Shown in pieces: positions 46,701-55,545 of a DNA stretch of 64,000 bases (positions are counted from its first letter, which is position 1; every line of letters starts with the position of its first letter). Position numbers and translations under genes: made by a program. Source of the DNA: Patiria pectinifera. Its lineage: Eukaryota; Echinodermata; Asteroidea; Valvatida; Asterinidae. The notes beneath the pieces were generated by a model that had not been told where the DNA came from, did not search any database, and worked only from the letters and a program-made list of their open reading frames with translations. The stretch lies in the NCBI GenBank assembly GCA_029964075.1, contig CM057129.1, forward strand, positions 11,523,430 through 11,587,429. The letters run 5' to 3'.

Positions 46701-46781
46701 GCTGCATGTTGGTATTCGCCGAGGAAGACAATCATGTGCAGAGCTGTCAACAACACAGCTGAACGGGAACGCAAAACTAGT
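31696..46781 (-). CDS. Semaphorin (sema domain plus PSI-like module), gene span, 14 exons, both ends incomplete
   Basis: Fourteen exons, read by hand from splice sites, join without a phase conflict or stop into about 561 codons. Semaphorins are extracellular guidance and cell-contact ligands that bind plexins through a seven-bladed beta-propeller. Hallmarks in order are a hydrophobic leader (AVLLTALHMIVFLG), YIGANETL, CWNFIRIADKTSSGDLLVCG, TNAFSGQC, VYSRIARVCKNDTGG, FVTFIKARLECSVP, VVWDAHNTRVYAVFT, ALCQYRMEDIMNLF, RNPRPGTC, VRFTSLAVD, YFVGT, GPINGLELM, FLVGT and the PSI-like KCGLKYPYCSF. The start codon must lie in an upstream exon because the leader exon opens with a splice acceptor mid-codon. 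The exons after 31696 are unresolved. No immunoglobulin or thrombospondin module is seen, so the class (1, 5 or 6-like, or a short secreted form) cannot be assigned. Confidence 0.92.
32532..32725 (-). CDS. Semaphorin exon m (last blade and PSI-like module)
   Basis: It encodes NANGPINGLELMRNSES, ATFLVGTSDAQASIKWPL and then NAEKCGLKYPYCSFTDESNC. The first part is the closing strand of the propeller; C-x4-7-C...YPYC-x-F is a PSI-like cysteine pattern (compare DPYCGW). The donor is strong (ACAAG then GTAAGT). The acceptor TTGTTTTCGAAG is acceptable. Confidence 0.9.
33223..33305 (-). CDS. Semaphorin exon l
   Basis: An 83-base exon, entering in phase 1 and leaving in phase 0, with acceptor CCCATTAATAG and donor TTA then GTAAGT. 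It encodes AGSVIKFTSEVCDGINTTTN and VVEVSGL, which fits the strand after the GT of exon k. It bridges exons k and m with exactly the required phases, which is the main support. Confidence 0.8.
33827..34037 (-). CDS. Semaphorin exon k (FTSLAVD block)
   Basis: Acceptor TTTAAATTCCCAG and donor ACAA then GTATGT; the exon enters in phase 0 and leaves in phase 1. The opening cysteine completes PRPGTC. It encodes DYPPLLHKSVPSY, PPILNVDDVRFTSLAVDLQY and SSPVYFVGT, equal to the FTxIAVD...VLFLGT strand pair of the propeller. Confidence 0.94.
34700..36240. mobile_element. Candidate insertion with GAGTC arrays at both ends
   Basis: TGCAAGTGTC occurs at about 34690-34699 and again at about 36236-36245, a possible target duplication. 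Just inside are arrays of GAGTC/GACTCGAGTC (34725-34870 and 35985-36230). The middle carries a copy of the 26765 repeat family (35510-35720). No transposase. It lies in the intron between semaphorin exons k and j. Confidence 0.45.
35510..35720 (+). repeat. Interspersed repeat (inverted relative to 26765-26910)
   Basis: CCAATTCTGAGCATTTTGGA, GTGGAGGGATCG and GGGGTCGTCTTCTTTGGGTG match the reverse complement of 26765-26910. The trailing AAAAGAAAATGAAAGATG also occurs in the CCAGTAAATA family. Confidence 0.55.
36348..36498 (-). CDS. Semaphorin exon j (RMEDI ... PRPGT)
   Basis: It enters in phase 2 and leaves in phase 0, with donor GTATGT. It encodes NGPATSALCQYRMEDIMNLF, then DGDVQALWNEV and QRNPRPGT. 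The C-x-Y-x-M-x-DI-x-x-F and PRPG-T-C patterns are classic for the domain. The GAGTC-rich repeat block of the next intron ends only about 100 bases beyond this donor. Confidence 0.94.
37358..37415 (-). CDS. Semaphorin exon i
   Basis: A 58-base exon with acceptor CTAATATACAG and donor GTAAGT, entering in phase 1 and leaving in phase 2. It encodes QDVVWDAHNTRVYAVFTNQ, matching the YGVFT strand of sema blade 4. It was too short to stand out as an open frame. Confidence 0.88.
38539..38650 (-). CDS. Semaphorin exon h (NDTGG ... KARLECSVP)
   Basis: It enters in phase 0 and leaves in phase 1, with donor GTAAGT. It encodes NDTGGTINNMKFVTFIKARL and ECSVPNGDEPVFEYDYI, a close match to the NDxGG...TTFLKARLxCSxPG pattern. 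The acceptor (ACGTATAG) has a modest pyrimidine tract. Confidence 0.94.
38816..38955 (+). repeat. Half copy of the 46.95-47.25-kb foldback MITE
   Basis: GGTTCTTTTCGAGAACCACA, the CACATGGTGTTACGC segment and CCATGCAAAGCTTCAAATC match one arm of the foldback at 46955-47255. It sits just upstream of semaphorin exon h. Confidence 0.6.
39345..39545 (-). repeat. SINE/LINE-tail-like repeat
   Basis: TGTCCTTGGTCAAGCCACTT and CTGCAATGGACTGGCATCAC match a common invertebrate repeat tail (CTTGGGCAAGGCACTT...GCAATGGGCTGGCATC). It is non-coding and lies in a semaphorin intron. Confidence 0.45.
39623..39759 (-). CDS. Semaphorin exon g (VYSRIARVCK block)
   Basis: It enters in phase 1 and leaves in phase 0, with donor GTACGT. 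It encodes DPTFIGRPFEYTHDDGNEYV, FLIYREPALEF and TKVYSRIARVCK. This corresponds to the P-F-VG...Y-FFRE...VYSRVARVCK pattern of the family. Confidence 0.95.
40295..40444 (-). CDS. Semaphorin exon f
   Basis: 150 bases, phase 1 at both ends, acceptor TTATTTCATTTCAG and donor GTAAGC. It encodes NAAGVDTLFGGSDRKQTFNR, YSVDADLNTADPIQFELD and TVGEGFIKG. It joins directly to the DPTFIG block of the next exon. Confidence 0.88.
40650..40755 (-). CDS. Semaphorin exon e
   Basis: Acceptor TTGTTCCACAG and donor TTCA then GTAAGT; the exon enters in phase 0 and leaves in phase 1. It encodes CPQSNLNMCTELSTNYTQLY and VVPQQNNINAETAIF. It is less conserved, as expected for the region between blades 1 and 2. Confidence 0.85.
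41031..41963. mobile_element. TIR element of about 930 bp with nested palindromes
   Basis: GCTCGCCGCACACGAGAG at 41034 is inverted at about 41946-41962 (CTCTCGAGTGCGGCGGG). The arms extend through GGCCGTGAGGCAAAA at 41142 and its inverted partner near 41830. A second palindrome (CGGTTCACCGGATCA at 41187 against TGATCCGGTGAACC at 41466) is nested inside. It lies between semaphorin exons d and e. Confidence 0.7.
42325..42420 (-). CDS. Semaphorin exon d (NFIR / CGTNAF block)
   Basis: A 32-codon exon, phase 0 at both ends, with acceptor TTTTCTATACAG and donor GTAGGT. It encodes CWNFIRIADKTSSGDLLVCG and TNAFSGQCYQ, the most recognisable semaphorin signature in the window. Confidence 0.95.
42915..43760. 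mobile_element. GGTAATTATCAG-family element, diverged copy
   Basis: It shares the TTTGTTTAAGACCG start, CTGATAATTACCCGAG, GCCTACGTGAGGATTGTGAA and CGTTCAACCAAT with the foldback at 25770-26680. It is rearranged and non-coding. Another fragment lies at 46510-46605. Confidence 0.65.
44481..44552 (-). CDS. Semaphorin exon c
   Basis: A 24-codon exon in phase 0 at both ends, with acceptor TTACACTCAG and donor GTGAGC. It encodes IQLGTMEPEG and LTCETVSPTTKE; the cysteine is the one that precedes the NFIR block in sema domains. Confidence 0.82.
45111..45256 (-). CDS. Semaphorin exon b (sema blade 1)
   Basis: It encodes PTYRIINKIDESVYIGANET and ends in LEMEE, matching the LyVGA pattern at the start of sema domains. 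It enters in phase 1 and leaves in phase 0. The acceptor lies in an A-rich context (AAAAATCAG) without a pyrimidine tract, and the donor GTGGGA is weak, so the borders are less certain than for the other exons. Confidence 0.75.
45803..46262. mobile_element. Foldback MITE, arms about 200 bp
   Basis: CCCAAATGTCGGGACCATTG at 45800 is inverted at about 46240-46262. Pairing continues through AGTGCTGCATGTAGCACTTT, the AAGCTTTCTTTTAGTACAAG segment, AAAGTTCTGTCC and GTTCTTTCAGCAAAACGA, leaving a loop of about 40 bases near 46020-46045. It lies in the first visible semaphorin intron. Confidence 0.85.
46648..46781 (-). CDS. Semaphorin exon a (signal-peptide core)
   Basis: Acceptor CCCATTTCCAG and donor GTG then GTAAGA; the exon leaves in phase 1. 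It encodes LVLRSRSAVLLTALHMIVFL followed by GEYQHAAAVKLYRTS. The hydrophobic run is the core of a signal peptide whose start lies in an earlier exon. The only internal ATG would leave too short a leader. Confidence 0.65.
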
Positions 46782-46954
46782 CTGGAAATGGGAAAATACA
46801 AAAACAAGAGCGTAAACCTAATTACTTAGTGTTGAGTTGTTATTACTTGAGTGTATGTAGGTGACTGATTTTCTCAAAGGTATGTCACTGCACTGTGTTT
46901 TGACGAATCTGGCAAATTAAAGGTATAGAAATTTTATTTCATTTTATATTAAAG

Positions 46955-47255
46955 GTAAAGTATATAATTTGAGATTTGAAGGTTTGCATGGTGGAAAGAT
47001 ACGAAGACAAGATAAGTTTGCGGAAGCACCATGTGAATAAATCTCTTTTGTGAGTATGTGTGGTTCTGAAAAAAACCCGGAGGGACTCAACGTTTCCAAC
47101 AGTATGCTCTGCCCGTCGTCAGGAGAATGAGGGATTCCAACGATGATGCGATGTGATAAGGATGGGTGAGTCCCTCCGGTTCTTCTCAGAACCACACATA
47201 CTCACAAAAGAGATTTATTCACATGGTGCTTCCGCAAACTTATCTTGTCTAAGTA
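46955..47255. mobile_element. Foldback MITE with arms of about 85 bp
   Basis: ACAAGATAAGTTTGCGGAAG (47011) through TGTGGTTCTGA is inverted at 47185-47250. The short core (47100-47165) is unique. GTATATAATTTG occurs on both sides (46960 and 47253), which suggests a target duplication inside an older repeat. Confidence 0.78.
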
Positions 47256-47630
47256 TATAATTTGTCATTCGTGTTTTTTTGTTTTGATTTGAGGCAACAA
47301 AAAGTGCTCGAAATCTGAAGAAGGGAGCTTAACAACTAACCTGATGAACTTTTAGCTCTGTGAATGATGTATATTCCGAAAAAAAACAACAATTTTTTTC
47401 TAGGATCTCGATTTCAATTAAAAGTTCCCGAGTTCATGTTTTTCATTGCGGCCGAAATTTGCGTCCAGGACACGTTCTTGTTCAGCTGAGTGCAAGCTGA
47501 TTGCAGCAGTTACGCGATGTCACGCACTGAAACAACGAATTATAGCAACCGCGTGCACCCATGCACGGCTTCGCCGAATTGTAAACGAAGAAAAGGAAAT
47601 TTCAAAAAAGACGCATCTTTGGAAATCACC
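47255..47630 (+). repeat. Truncated third copy of the TTAA-flanked MITE
   Basis: GAGGCAACAAAAAGTGCTCG, AACTAACCTGATGAACTTT, the TCTAGGATCTCGATTTCAA segment and CGAATTATAGCAACCGCG follow the same order as in 12967-13484. The copy is cut on its right by the gypsy remnant and is more diverged. Confidence 0.7.
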
Positions 47631-49680
47631 TAATTGCACGGTCAGGTGGGGGATGGATTATTGAAGGTAGTGTAGTTTTGTACTTCCGTCTGTTCAGTAG
47701 CTCAGGTGGGGAAGCGAGGTTGGATTTGAGTGGGGTTGTGCGAAGACACAGGAGGGCTAGGTTAGGGTCGTCTCCAGATTCGCGACACTTGGATAGGATT
47801 CTCTTCACAGTCTGGATGTGTCGTTCAATGAAACCATGGCCTCTTGGGTAGTGGGGTGACGATGTCTGGATCCGAAAACCATTCTGCTGTGCGAAGGCTC
47901 GGAATTGCGAAGAGGTGAATTGGGTTCCATTGTCGCAAATGATTACATTTAGGACACCTTGTCCAGCAAACAGAACTCGCAACACTCTGGTGACTGTGCT
48001 GACTGTTAGGTTCTCTAGTTTGCGAATGAAGGGGAATTTGGAATAGTAATCTGCAATGATTAAGTACCAGGTCTTGTCATGGAAGAAGAGGTCTGCTCCA
48101 AGGGTGTGCCAAGGACGCGGTGGTACTTCTGTTACCATCATGGGCTCACGCTGTTGTGATCGCTGGTACTTCTGGCATGGCTGGCAAGCTGGTACAATGT
48201 TCTCAATATCTTTGTAAATTCCTGGCCAGTAGACGCTAGATTTCACGCGTAGTTTGCACTTCTCCATGCCCTGGTGGTCACTGTGGATCTGTTGCAGGAT
48301 CGCAATTACCATTCTACTCCCGACAAGAACTATTTTCTACTGCCACGTCGTCCTTGTCTGACCAGTATGCTCGGATAGAGCAATGAATTTTCTTGATGCT
48401 GTCAGGCCAGCCATCTGCAATCTGCTGCTTGAGTAGTTGAAAGGTCAGGTCTGTTGCTGTTTCCTTCCGTACTTGCTCCAACTTTGTTGGTGTTACACTC
48501 ACGATGTTGTGTATGCGAACTCGCATCTCTGGGATTTCGTGCTTCTCCAAGGGGGAAAGACGTGAGAGGACATCAGCAACAACCATCTCCTTGCCTGGCT
48601 TGTCTCAAGTTCATATGCTTGTAGACGCAAGAGGATTCGCTGTAGTCTCGGTGGGGCCTGCATCATGTTTTTCTTGTGGATATGCTGGAGCGGGCGATGA
48701 TCCCTCTCAACGATGAATTGTCTCCCGCACAGGTATGTATGGAACTTCTAGGATCCATACAGCACTGCTAGAAGCTCTCGCTCTATGTTGGCATAGCGGG
48801 TGTCTGCTGATGTCAGAGGTTTCGATGCAAATGCTATTGGGCAGTAATTTTGAACTAGGGTGGCACCCAGTCCTCTGGTCGATGCGTCCACCTGTAGTGT
48901 TGCTGGTTGTTTCTGATCGTAGTATGTGAGTGTGATTTCTGAAGCTATGAGGGTTTGTGTGGAGTTGAACACTTTCGTGTGTGATGGCCATTGGTACTCT
49001 ACATCGTCTCGGAGTAGTTTCCGTAGGAGCGCTGTGTGCTCTGCTAGTTTGGGGATGAATGGAGCCATGTAGTTTTATACTAGACCAAGGAATGTGCGAA
49101 GCTGCTTTCTGTTCCCAGGGGGCTGCATTTCCTCTATACTGCCCTGACTTTGTCAGGGTTGGGCTTGACTCCATCAGGTAAGTACAGTAAACCGAAGAAG
49201 CTGCACTCTGTGGTTTTGATGATGCACTTGTCAGCATTCAGCTTGATGCCTGCTCGTCTTGTGCATTCAATTGCTTCAAGCATCAGATCACAGGAGACTA
49301 TTTCATTATTCAGAAAACACTTCAAAGCTCACCTGTTTCCAATTTCATGTTAATATGTCTGTTTTCATTATCTTGTGTTGCTTTAGCGCCATGATCTAGA
49401 TGGAATGGCGCTTTATAAATCCTGTTATTATTATTATTGGTTCACTCGTCTCCACAGCACACTGCAATGTTATCAGGTTCAGAGCTTGAAGTGCCTTTAG
49501 GGCAAGGATTTCTGGACCAACTGCATCAGTGACGTAAAAAATGCAGTTGTGCTTTGCATCATTGTATGTGCAGGGAATCTTCACTGTGCCTAGCTGATTA
49601 ATCTTGGATCCACCGTATGCAGTGAGCGCTATGTTGCTATTTCCAAGGTCATTTTCAAGGTCAAGTGAGGTCAAATGAGG
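47630..49680 (-). pseudogene. Ty3/gypsy retrotransposon pol remnant (protease end, RT end, RNase H, integrase)
   Basis: Frames on the minus strand give, in order, a retropepsin C-terminal half (LTAYGGSKINQLGT, about 49620), the end of reverse transcriptase (GIKLNADKC, FFGLLYLPDGVKPNPDK; about 49140-49320), RNase H (LQVDASTRGLGATLVQ, ERDHRPLQHI; 48600-49070) and integrase (47640-48312). Integrase shows CQPCQKYQ, LGADLF, IICDNGTQF and GHGFIERHIQ, so the D, D and E positions are present. The reverse-transcriptase catalytic core is missing, replaced by a LINE tail, and frames are broken by stops and shifts. No LTRs were found. The element is dead. Confidence 0.9.
49290..49440 (+). mobile_element. 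5'-truncated LINE tail inserted in the gypsy remnant
   Basis: The plus strand encodes TISLFRKHFKAHLFP and a stop, the usual C-terminal FK-x-x-LKTHLF pattern of L2/CR1-type LINEs. It is followed by ATGGCGCTTTATAAATCCTG and a (TTA)n tail. It occupies the place of the gypsy reverse-transcriptase core. Confidence 0.75.
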
Positions 49681-49690
49681 TCAAATTTTA
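49643..49690 (+). repeat. Possible left terminal repeat (GGTCAAATGAGGTCAAAT)
   Basis: An AAGGTCATTT...GGTCAA-rich stretch marks the junction of the gypsy remnant and the HEEADTR-type pseudogene. It resembles the reverse complement of 52915-52965, on the other side of the pseudogene. Confidence 0.35.
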
Positions 49691-49856
49691 CATTTTTTAA
49701 TTATGTAGCAAATTTTATCTAAACTGAAAGATCTATCCACTAAAACTATTTTCATTATCATGTGCATATCCCTAGCTTGTTAAATACATCAATAAACTTT
49801 CATTTTAACACGCAACTATATGGCATTAGGAAACACAAAAGTGTGATTTTCTCCAA

Positions 49857-52555
49857 ATGTGCATATCTAAGATGGGGTCCTTTATGGACTTTTCAAATCA
49901 TATGGGCCAGCAGCATACCATCACTACAGCTGACCAGCCACTGTGTAGCAGGGGCAAGGAACTCGTATGGGCGAGTCCCAAGTTCGAGAAAGTATTTTTT
50001 TCTCTTGGGAGGACTCCATGTCTGCTTCAACTTCTTGAAAGCCATTGGTCAACACATGGAAAATGCTGGCCTTGATGATCTCTGGACTAAAGCAGGTGTG
50101 TATGCAGCCAGCATGACAGAGAGTCTATGCTTGATGACAAAGCCTACTGCCGTGCTGTGAGAGGGCACCAACTTGTGTATGAAGCTCTGTGGCAAATCAA
50201 ATGGGAAACATTTTGAGTCCTGGCTGGTTGAGAGAGATGGTAACCGGACTCTTAATCTTAAAGCCTTTGCAGCAATGCTGCCATGGTTCACCATATACGA
50301 CCACACAAACTATGTAAGATGGGGACCTGTCTGTCTCGCAGTCATGAAACTCCTTGAGGAGACAGCACCAGATGTTTATGCTGAGTACATCGATGGTAAT
50401 TTTGTTGTGAAGAGATCCCACAGATCCGCGGATCAAGCAACTGAGTGGATAAACAAAACTTGCAAGATGCACAACGCTATAATTGGCATTACACGGAATG
50501 ATCAAGCCAGAAACAGGTTTTGCATCACATGGTCAGAACTAACGATTACGCATCACACAGGACATGAGATTTTGGATTCTAGATGCTCTGTGGTGTGATC
50601 TGAGGCAATTCTAAACACTTAAACAAATTTTTTTAAGCAAAAGATCGTAATTTAAACATAATTAAGTGCAACCTGGAAGATGATAAGAAAGAAACCACCT
50701 TCGTCCGTATAGTCTTCACTCCCAGAGAAAGCGTGATGTGGATGATGTGAAGAAGCTTGTCACAAAATCGGATTTGATGTGTTTCAAATACACACCTCTG
50801 TCCTTGACTGAAGAAGAGGGAGCCGATCCCAATGGAAAAGACATCCCTCTGGTGTCATTGACAACAAGAGACACTGCACCAAGTGACACAAGGAGCGATC
50901 TACTCACAGCTCAAGATTGAGGATAGCTGCACCTTCTCACCATTGTCAGGTGGCCGCCTGATTGAGAAAACTTTGGGGTGTAAGACGTGATTAGAAAAGA
51001 TTACTCAAAAAGCTTTGCTGACCTATACAAAGCAAGCCTTTCAACCAAGCATAATCTACAGAAAACTATCAAAGCTGACAGAAAGTTACTCCAGAGACTG
51101 TTCAGCGCCGTTACTGCAGGTCGGCCATAAGAAATGCTGGTCATACTGAAGCACGAAATATCCCCAATTCCTGTGTCTTTAGCAAAGGCTGGAGGTGAAA
51201 TGAACTCGACATCAAATGCAGAGCTGATCAGCAACTTGACATCTGGACTTAACACACTCCAGAAGTTCCTCATTCTGACAAGAAGACGTGTGTGCTGGTC
51301 GATTGCTATGCACTCATCCAAGCTCTTGGAAACCCTCAAGGATGTCAGACGTTTGGCGACTATGCTGATGTAAAGTTTGTACAAAGTGTGGCAAATCACT
51401 TTGGACTGCACACAATGAGAGTTGACGTGGTGTTTGATCGGTACATTGGGGAAAGCTTGATAAAGGTAAAACCTGTTCAAAGCGACTAGGCGAGAAAAAG
51501 CCAATTCGGAAGCTCATTGATGGACGACATGTGCTACTTCTACATGTTTGGAGGCAATTCATTGCATTAGGTGAAAACAAGGCCAATCTTGCTAAGTTTC
51601 TGTGTAAGGCCATCATGGAAAAAAGGAAAAGATTTACCATACATGCAGGTACGAGCTGGTAGCAGGAGGCAGGTTCTCTGATAACAGAAACAAGGTTAAC
51701 AAGAAGAGAGGACAACGAGCTTCGAGGAAACCATGAAGAAGCCTACACCAGAATAATACTCCATGTATGTGAGGCTGTCAGAGAAGGATATCAGAGACTG
51801 CTGGTTGTCTGCAGAGACACAGATGTCATGTTACTTGTACATGTACTTCTGATTCATTTCCTTTAAACCCAAACTGAAGTATGGATGGTCGCTGGGACTG
51901 CTCAGAAAAGGAAATGCTACCCAGTTAATGCCATATCTCAGAGACTTACACAACCTGTGAGGGATAATGTGCTTAGCTTTCATGCACTGACAGGCTGTGA
52001 TATACAACCTCCTTAAATTTACTGGCCATGGGGAAAAGTCGTGCTGGAAACCTTCTAGAGCCCACCACAACTTGTCAAGAGAATTGGTCGTGATGGAGAC
52101 CTTGCGCCTATCGAACAATTTGCATGTGACCTTTATGGCACTCATGAGCTGTTAACCGTGCCAGGTTGCAAGTTTTTGGGAAGGCTAAGAAGAGCTTTGA
52201 GGCACTGCTGCCAACAAGAGATGCCCTGGAACTCCACACTGTGCGTGCAAAATACCAGGCAAAGATCTTGTTCCAGGAAGACCAGGAACACATCGATATA
52301 TCATCTCCTATTGATACTTTAAGCTTGGAAGATGGAGTCAGGCTGCCTTAAAGCAGTTTGGATACGGTTACCTCCTATCCCAGATGCCTGTCTAGAGCTT
52401 GTTACTTGTGGTGCCAAATAAATTCATAGCAGCCCGATGCACATGCTTCCGAAGGAATCTGAGTTGCACTTTTGCCTGTCGGTGTGATGCCACTAAATGT
52501 ACATGTAACTGCTGCAACCCAGCTTGCCAAGACGATGAACCAATACATTAATAAA
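49857..52555 (+). pseudogene. Decayed copy of a multi-copy invertebrate gene family (PIN-like, HEEADTR-type and CXC-like blocks)
   Basis: Several shifted plus-strand frames together follow the order of a large repeated family in marine invertebrates, often annotated as uncharacterized or tesmin/TSO1-like CXC proteins. Visible blocks are FNFLKAIGQHMENAGLDDLW (about 50030), NYVRWGPVCLAVMKLLEETA with FVVKRSHRSADQATEWINK (50310-50460) and IIGITRNDQARNRFC (50480). A PIN-like segment follows (VDCYALIQALGNPQGCQTFG, 51293-51360; VDVVFDRYIGESLIK). Next come HEEAYTRIILH with GYQRLLVVCRDTDV (51732-51830), FHALTGCD (51980) and a cysteine-rich end (FACRCDATKCTCNCCNPAC, about 52470-52530). Stops and shifts occur throughout. 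Family recognition is from memory of these motifs, and function is unknown. Confidence 0.75.
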
Positions 52556-52914
52556 ACTGTATATGTACACAATCACGTAAGATATATTCCCTATTTCTTC
52601 AAGTCTTACGTAATATAATATAATATTGTAATATCTGTACAGTGAATCATCACAGTAATGACAGAAGTGCAAGGTATAATTTAAGAAAACAAGTACATAA
52701 ATATATAGATATATTGTGTGTGTATATTTCTATATGTTAGGTGAAAATAGTACCTTTTTTTCTTACAATGTTATATATGGAGATGAAATATTTAATTTAA
52801 CCTGTTAATTACACCTGCCTGGTATGCCTAACTGTAAGATAAAGATATTTTTTGAACAATACTTACGCTAGTAAGCTCCAAAATCTTCCAAAATACAAAA
52901 GAAATACACTTTTT

Positions 52915-52965
52915 ACCATATTTGACCTTTGACCCTCTAAATGACCTTTGGGGTCAAAATCCAGG
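52915..52965 (-). repeat. Possible right terminal repeat
   Basis: ATTTGACCTTTGACCCTC followed by AAATGACCTTTGGGGTC is the imperfect inverse of 49643-49690. Together they may bound a 3.3-kb DNA element carrying the decayed gene. Confidence 0.35.
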
Positions 52966-52999
52966 GTCGCATCCACCTACATTTTCTTCCCCATTCTAT

Positions 53000-55540
53000 G
53001 ACTGATTGATCTAACATGGTTGCCTGCTATTACCCCAAAATGCCGTCTAAAGTATAATATGCCGTTTTGGCTGGTCCACTAGTAGTAACGTCTGATATGT
53101 CTAGACATGCAGATATAATGTAAGCCGCACGCCAGCCAATCGGAGTCGAATAAATCGTGACGTCATTTCATTCCCAAATCAGGACTAAATGGTTTGACTG
53201 GTCAATTCGAATGCAGTGTTCGTAATACAACAGCCGGGCGCATTATCGCGTAACATGATACAGAGCGCGTGACACAGGTTTTTATCCATTGTCTATGACG
53301 CGCAACGGGTGAATGACCGAAGACCCGATATAGAAAGCGCCCGCTGATTGGTGCAAATCTAGAGGTCAAGAGGCGGCTGTCTTGCCTAATTAATCAGCGA
53401 ATCTGCTCACACATCATAAACCACGGCATTCGCCGTGGTCTATTACATAGACTACTGACTGCAGTCATGTATCAATTAATATCAAATAGTCCACACAAGT
53501 CGTTACACTCCATGTGATTGAAATGCCTGTCCCTTTTGAAATTTGCAAGTCCTGGAAGTCTTGGGTAACGTAATTAAGTATTCAGTCACAAACAAGACAA
53601 CGTTTTCTTCTATATAGAATTGTGAAACAAACTTCATTCTCGAACGAAAATTAAAAAAAGACGCCATTTTGGAAAGACACGATTCACTCGTTGTGTGATA
53701 GGCCTATGTAGTTGATGTACATGTACATGTACTCCACACGAGAATTGTTGTATGCCTATTTCGGGCACTGCCTATACCGTCATATGGTTCCATATATTCT
53801 CTATTAAAATCTTGTTGTAGTTTCTTCGCAAAACCCGCAAGCGTCTCACCCCCCCAAAAATTGAATTTTTCGAGTTTCGTTTAAATTTAACTAAAAGTTA
53901 AAAATCGAGTACAAAAATCGAAAAATATGATGAAGAGCAAGGGTATAGAGAAACTATATAACTTCCTCTCTTTTGTTCATTATCAATATCATAATTAGGT
54001 GAGCAAAATCTACAAACAATGGAAACATTGAGCTAGCTTTAGACACGAAAAAACTCCACGTTGTTGCTCGTGATAAACTCTGCTACTATAAAAATCTAGC
54101 TAGCAAGTTTGGTGCTTTGGACCAGTCGGTCACAATATTGCAAATGTTGATCTAGCCACTGAACTACAACCTACGCTCACGTAAACAACTTTGTTGAATG
54201 ACTCATCCATTTTCCCTGCTGGGTGTGTTTTGTAAAATGTTTTTATTATACATGCAGGCCCACACAGAGAGAAATCGAAACGTCATGCTATTTTCGTTGC
54301 CGCAGAGCCACTGATGCATTGGCCGACCATTATTCGCAAAGGCGGATAACAACAAATTGGGACAGTCCCTAATTTACATATTGGACAATGGAAACATGTT
54401 ATTGTTGAAACTGGCTGCTTTCGCTTCGTCACGTATAAAGAGTGTGAACCCGCTATTATGATCTGAACTGCACTGGAATAAGGATCAATACAATTTGGGC
54501 TTGAAGCAAAATAGAGAGAAATATTCTGGCAAACCGAAAAGTCAATTTTGTGTACCTTGTCCATGTATCGACATATTTCTGTGAGTGACGGTATCAGTTA
54601 GCGATGTTGAAAACCAACAGGAATGTCCTATAGGGTACAGTGTATGGAGTGCAGTGTTTTTTTTTAGGGTAATGTTTGAGTAAAAGGACGATGAAGACGG
54701 AAAACACTGCAAGAATCAAGCGAACATTGCATCGACTAGCATGGCATTAACCAGATTGGAAACTTGAGTGCCGAAAACGTGTCACACAACGCATACACCA
54801 AAATGGTTGCATGCACGTCGCCTGCCAAATTTGAGACCTTAAACCCAATTTGAAAGCAAGTTAATGGCAGTTCGAAATTCATCCACGTCGTTTTCCATGC
54901 TCTAGAAAAGTATTCTGGGTAAAAATGTAGGAAGCGCCTTACAGCTTACTTGTTTTTTTTTTCCAAATCGATGCCAGAAGAACAAAGCGCCCTCTGTTAA
55001 AAAAAACCATTCTACGGCGTGAAGATGTCTTTTAAGTACCTGAACTGATATCAACAATACATTGCGGTACACATCAACGTGATGTCTCACGTTTGGATTT
55101 CGATAACTCTCTGCAAAGTAAGAATTAGAAGTTGGGTTTGGGGTTATACAATGCTCACAACAGCTACTTAGCAAGGGAGAAGTTTCGGGGAACGTTGAGG
55201 AAACTGTAGTAAGAAGCTTGCATATTTAACGCACACTGTTTTTTTTAAGCAGCACAATTTGTGCACGCTATAGATACCTTACGTTTTGGGACTCCATACG
55301 CAGTAGTGAGAGTCCCAAATTTTCGGACTAGGCATCAACTAAAAAATCGTAGGGAAATTGCCTTTTATACGATTATTGTGACGGAAAGTGTGTGAGCTTA
55401 GAGCCAGTTTTTTTGTGACGTCATACATATAACATTAACGTTTAATTCGCTTGTATTAGCGACTGGGCGGAGCTCAGGAGCTCCGTGAGTTGCTGCATGT
55501 ACGCGATTGGTTAGCCAAGTGCCATAGGCTCTATTGCGCA
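53000..55540. other. Intergenic stretch, no gene seen
   Basis: Only short frames and no repeat family shared with the rest of the window, apart from TACATGTACATG runs near 53710. I recognise no coding motif. Confidence 0.45.
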
Positions 55541-55545
55541 TATGG

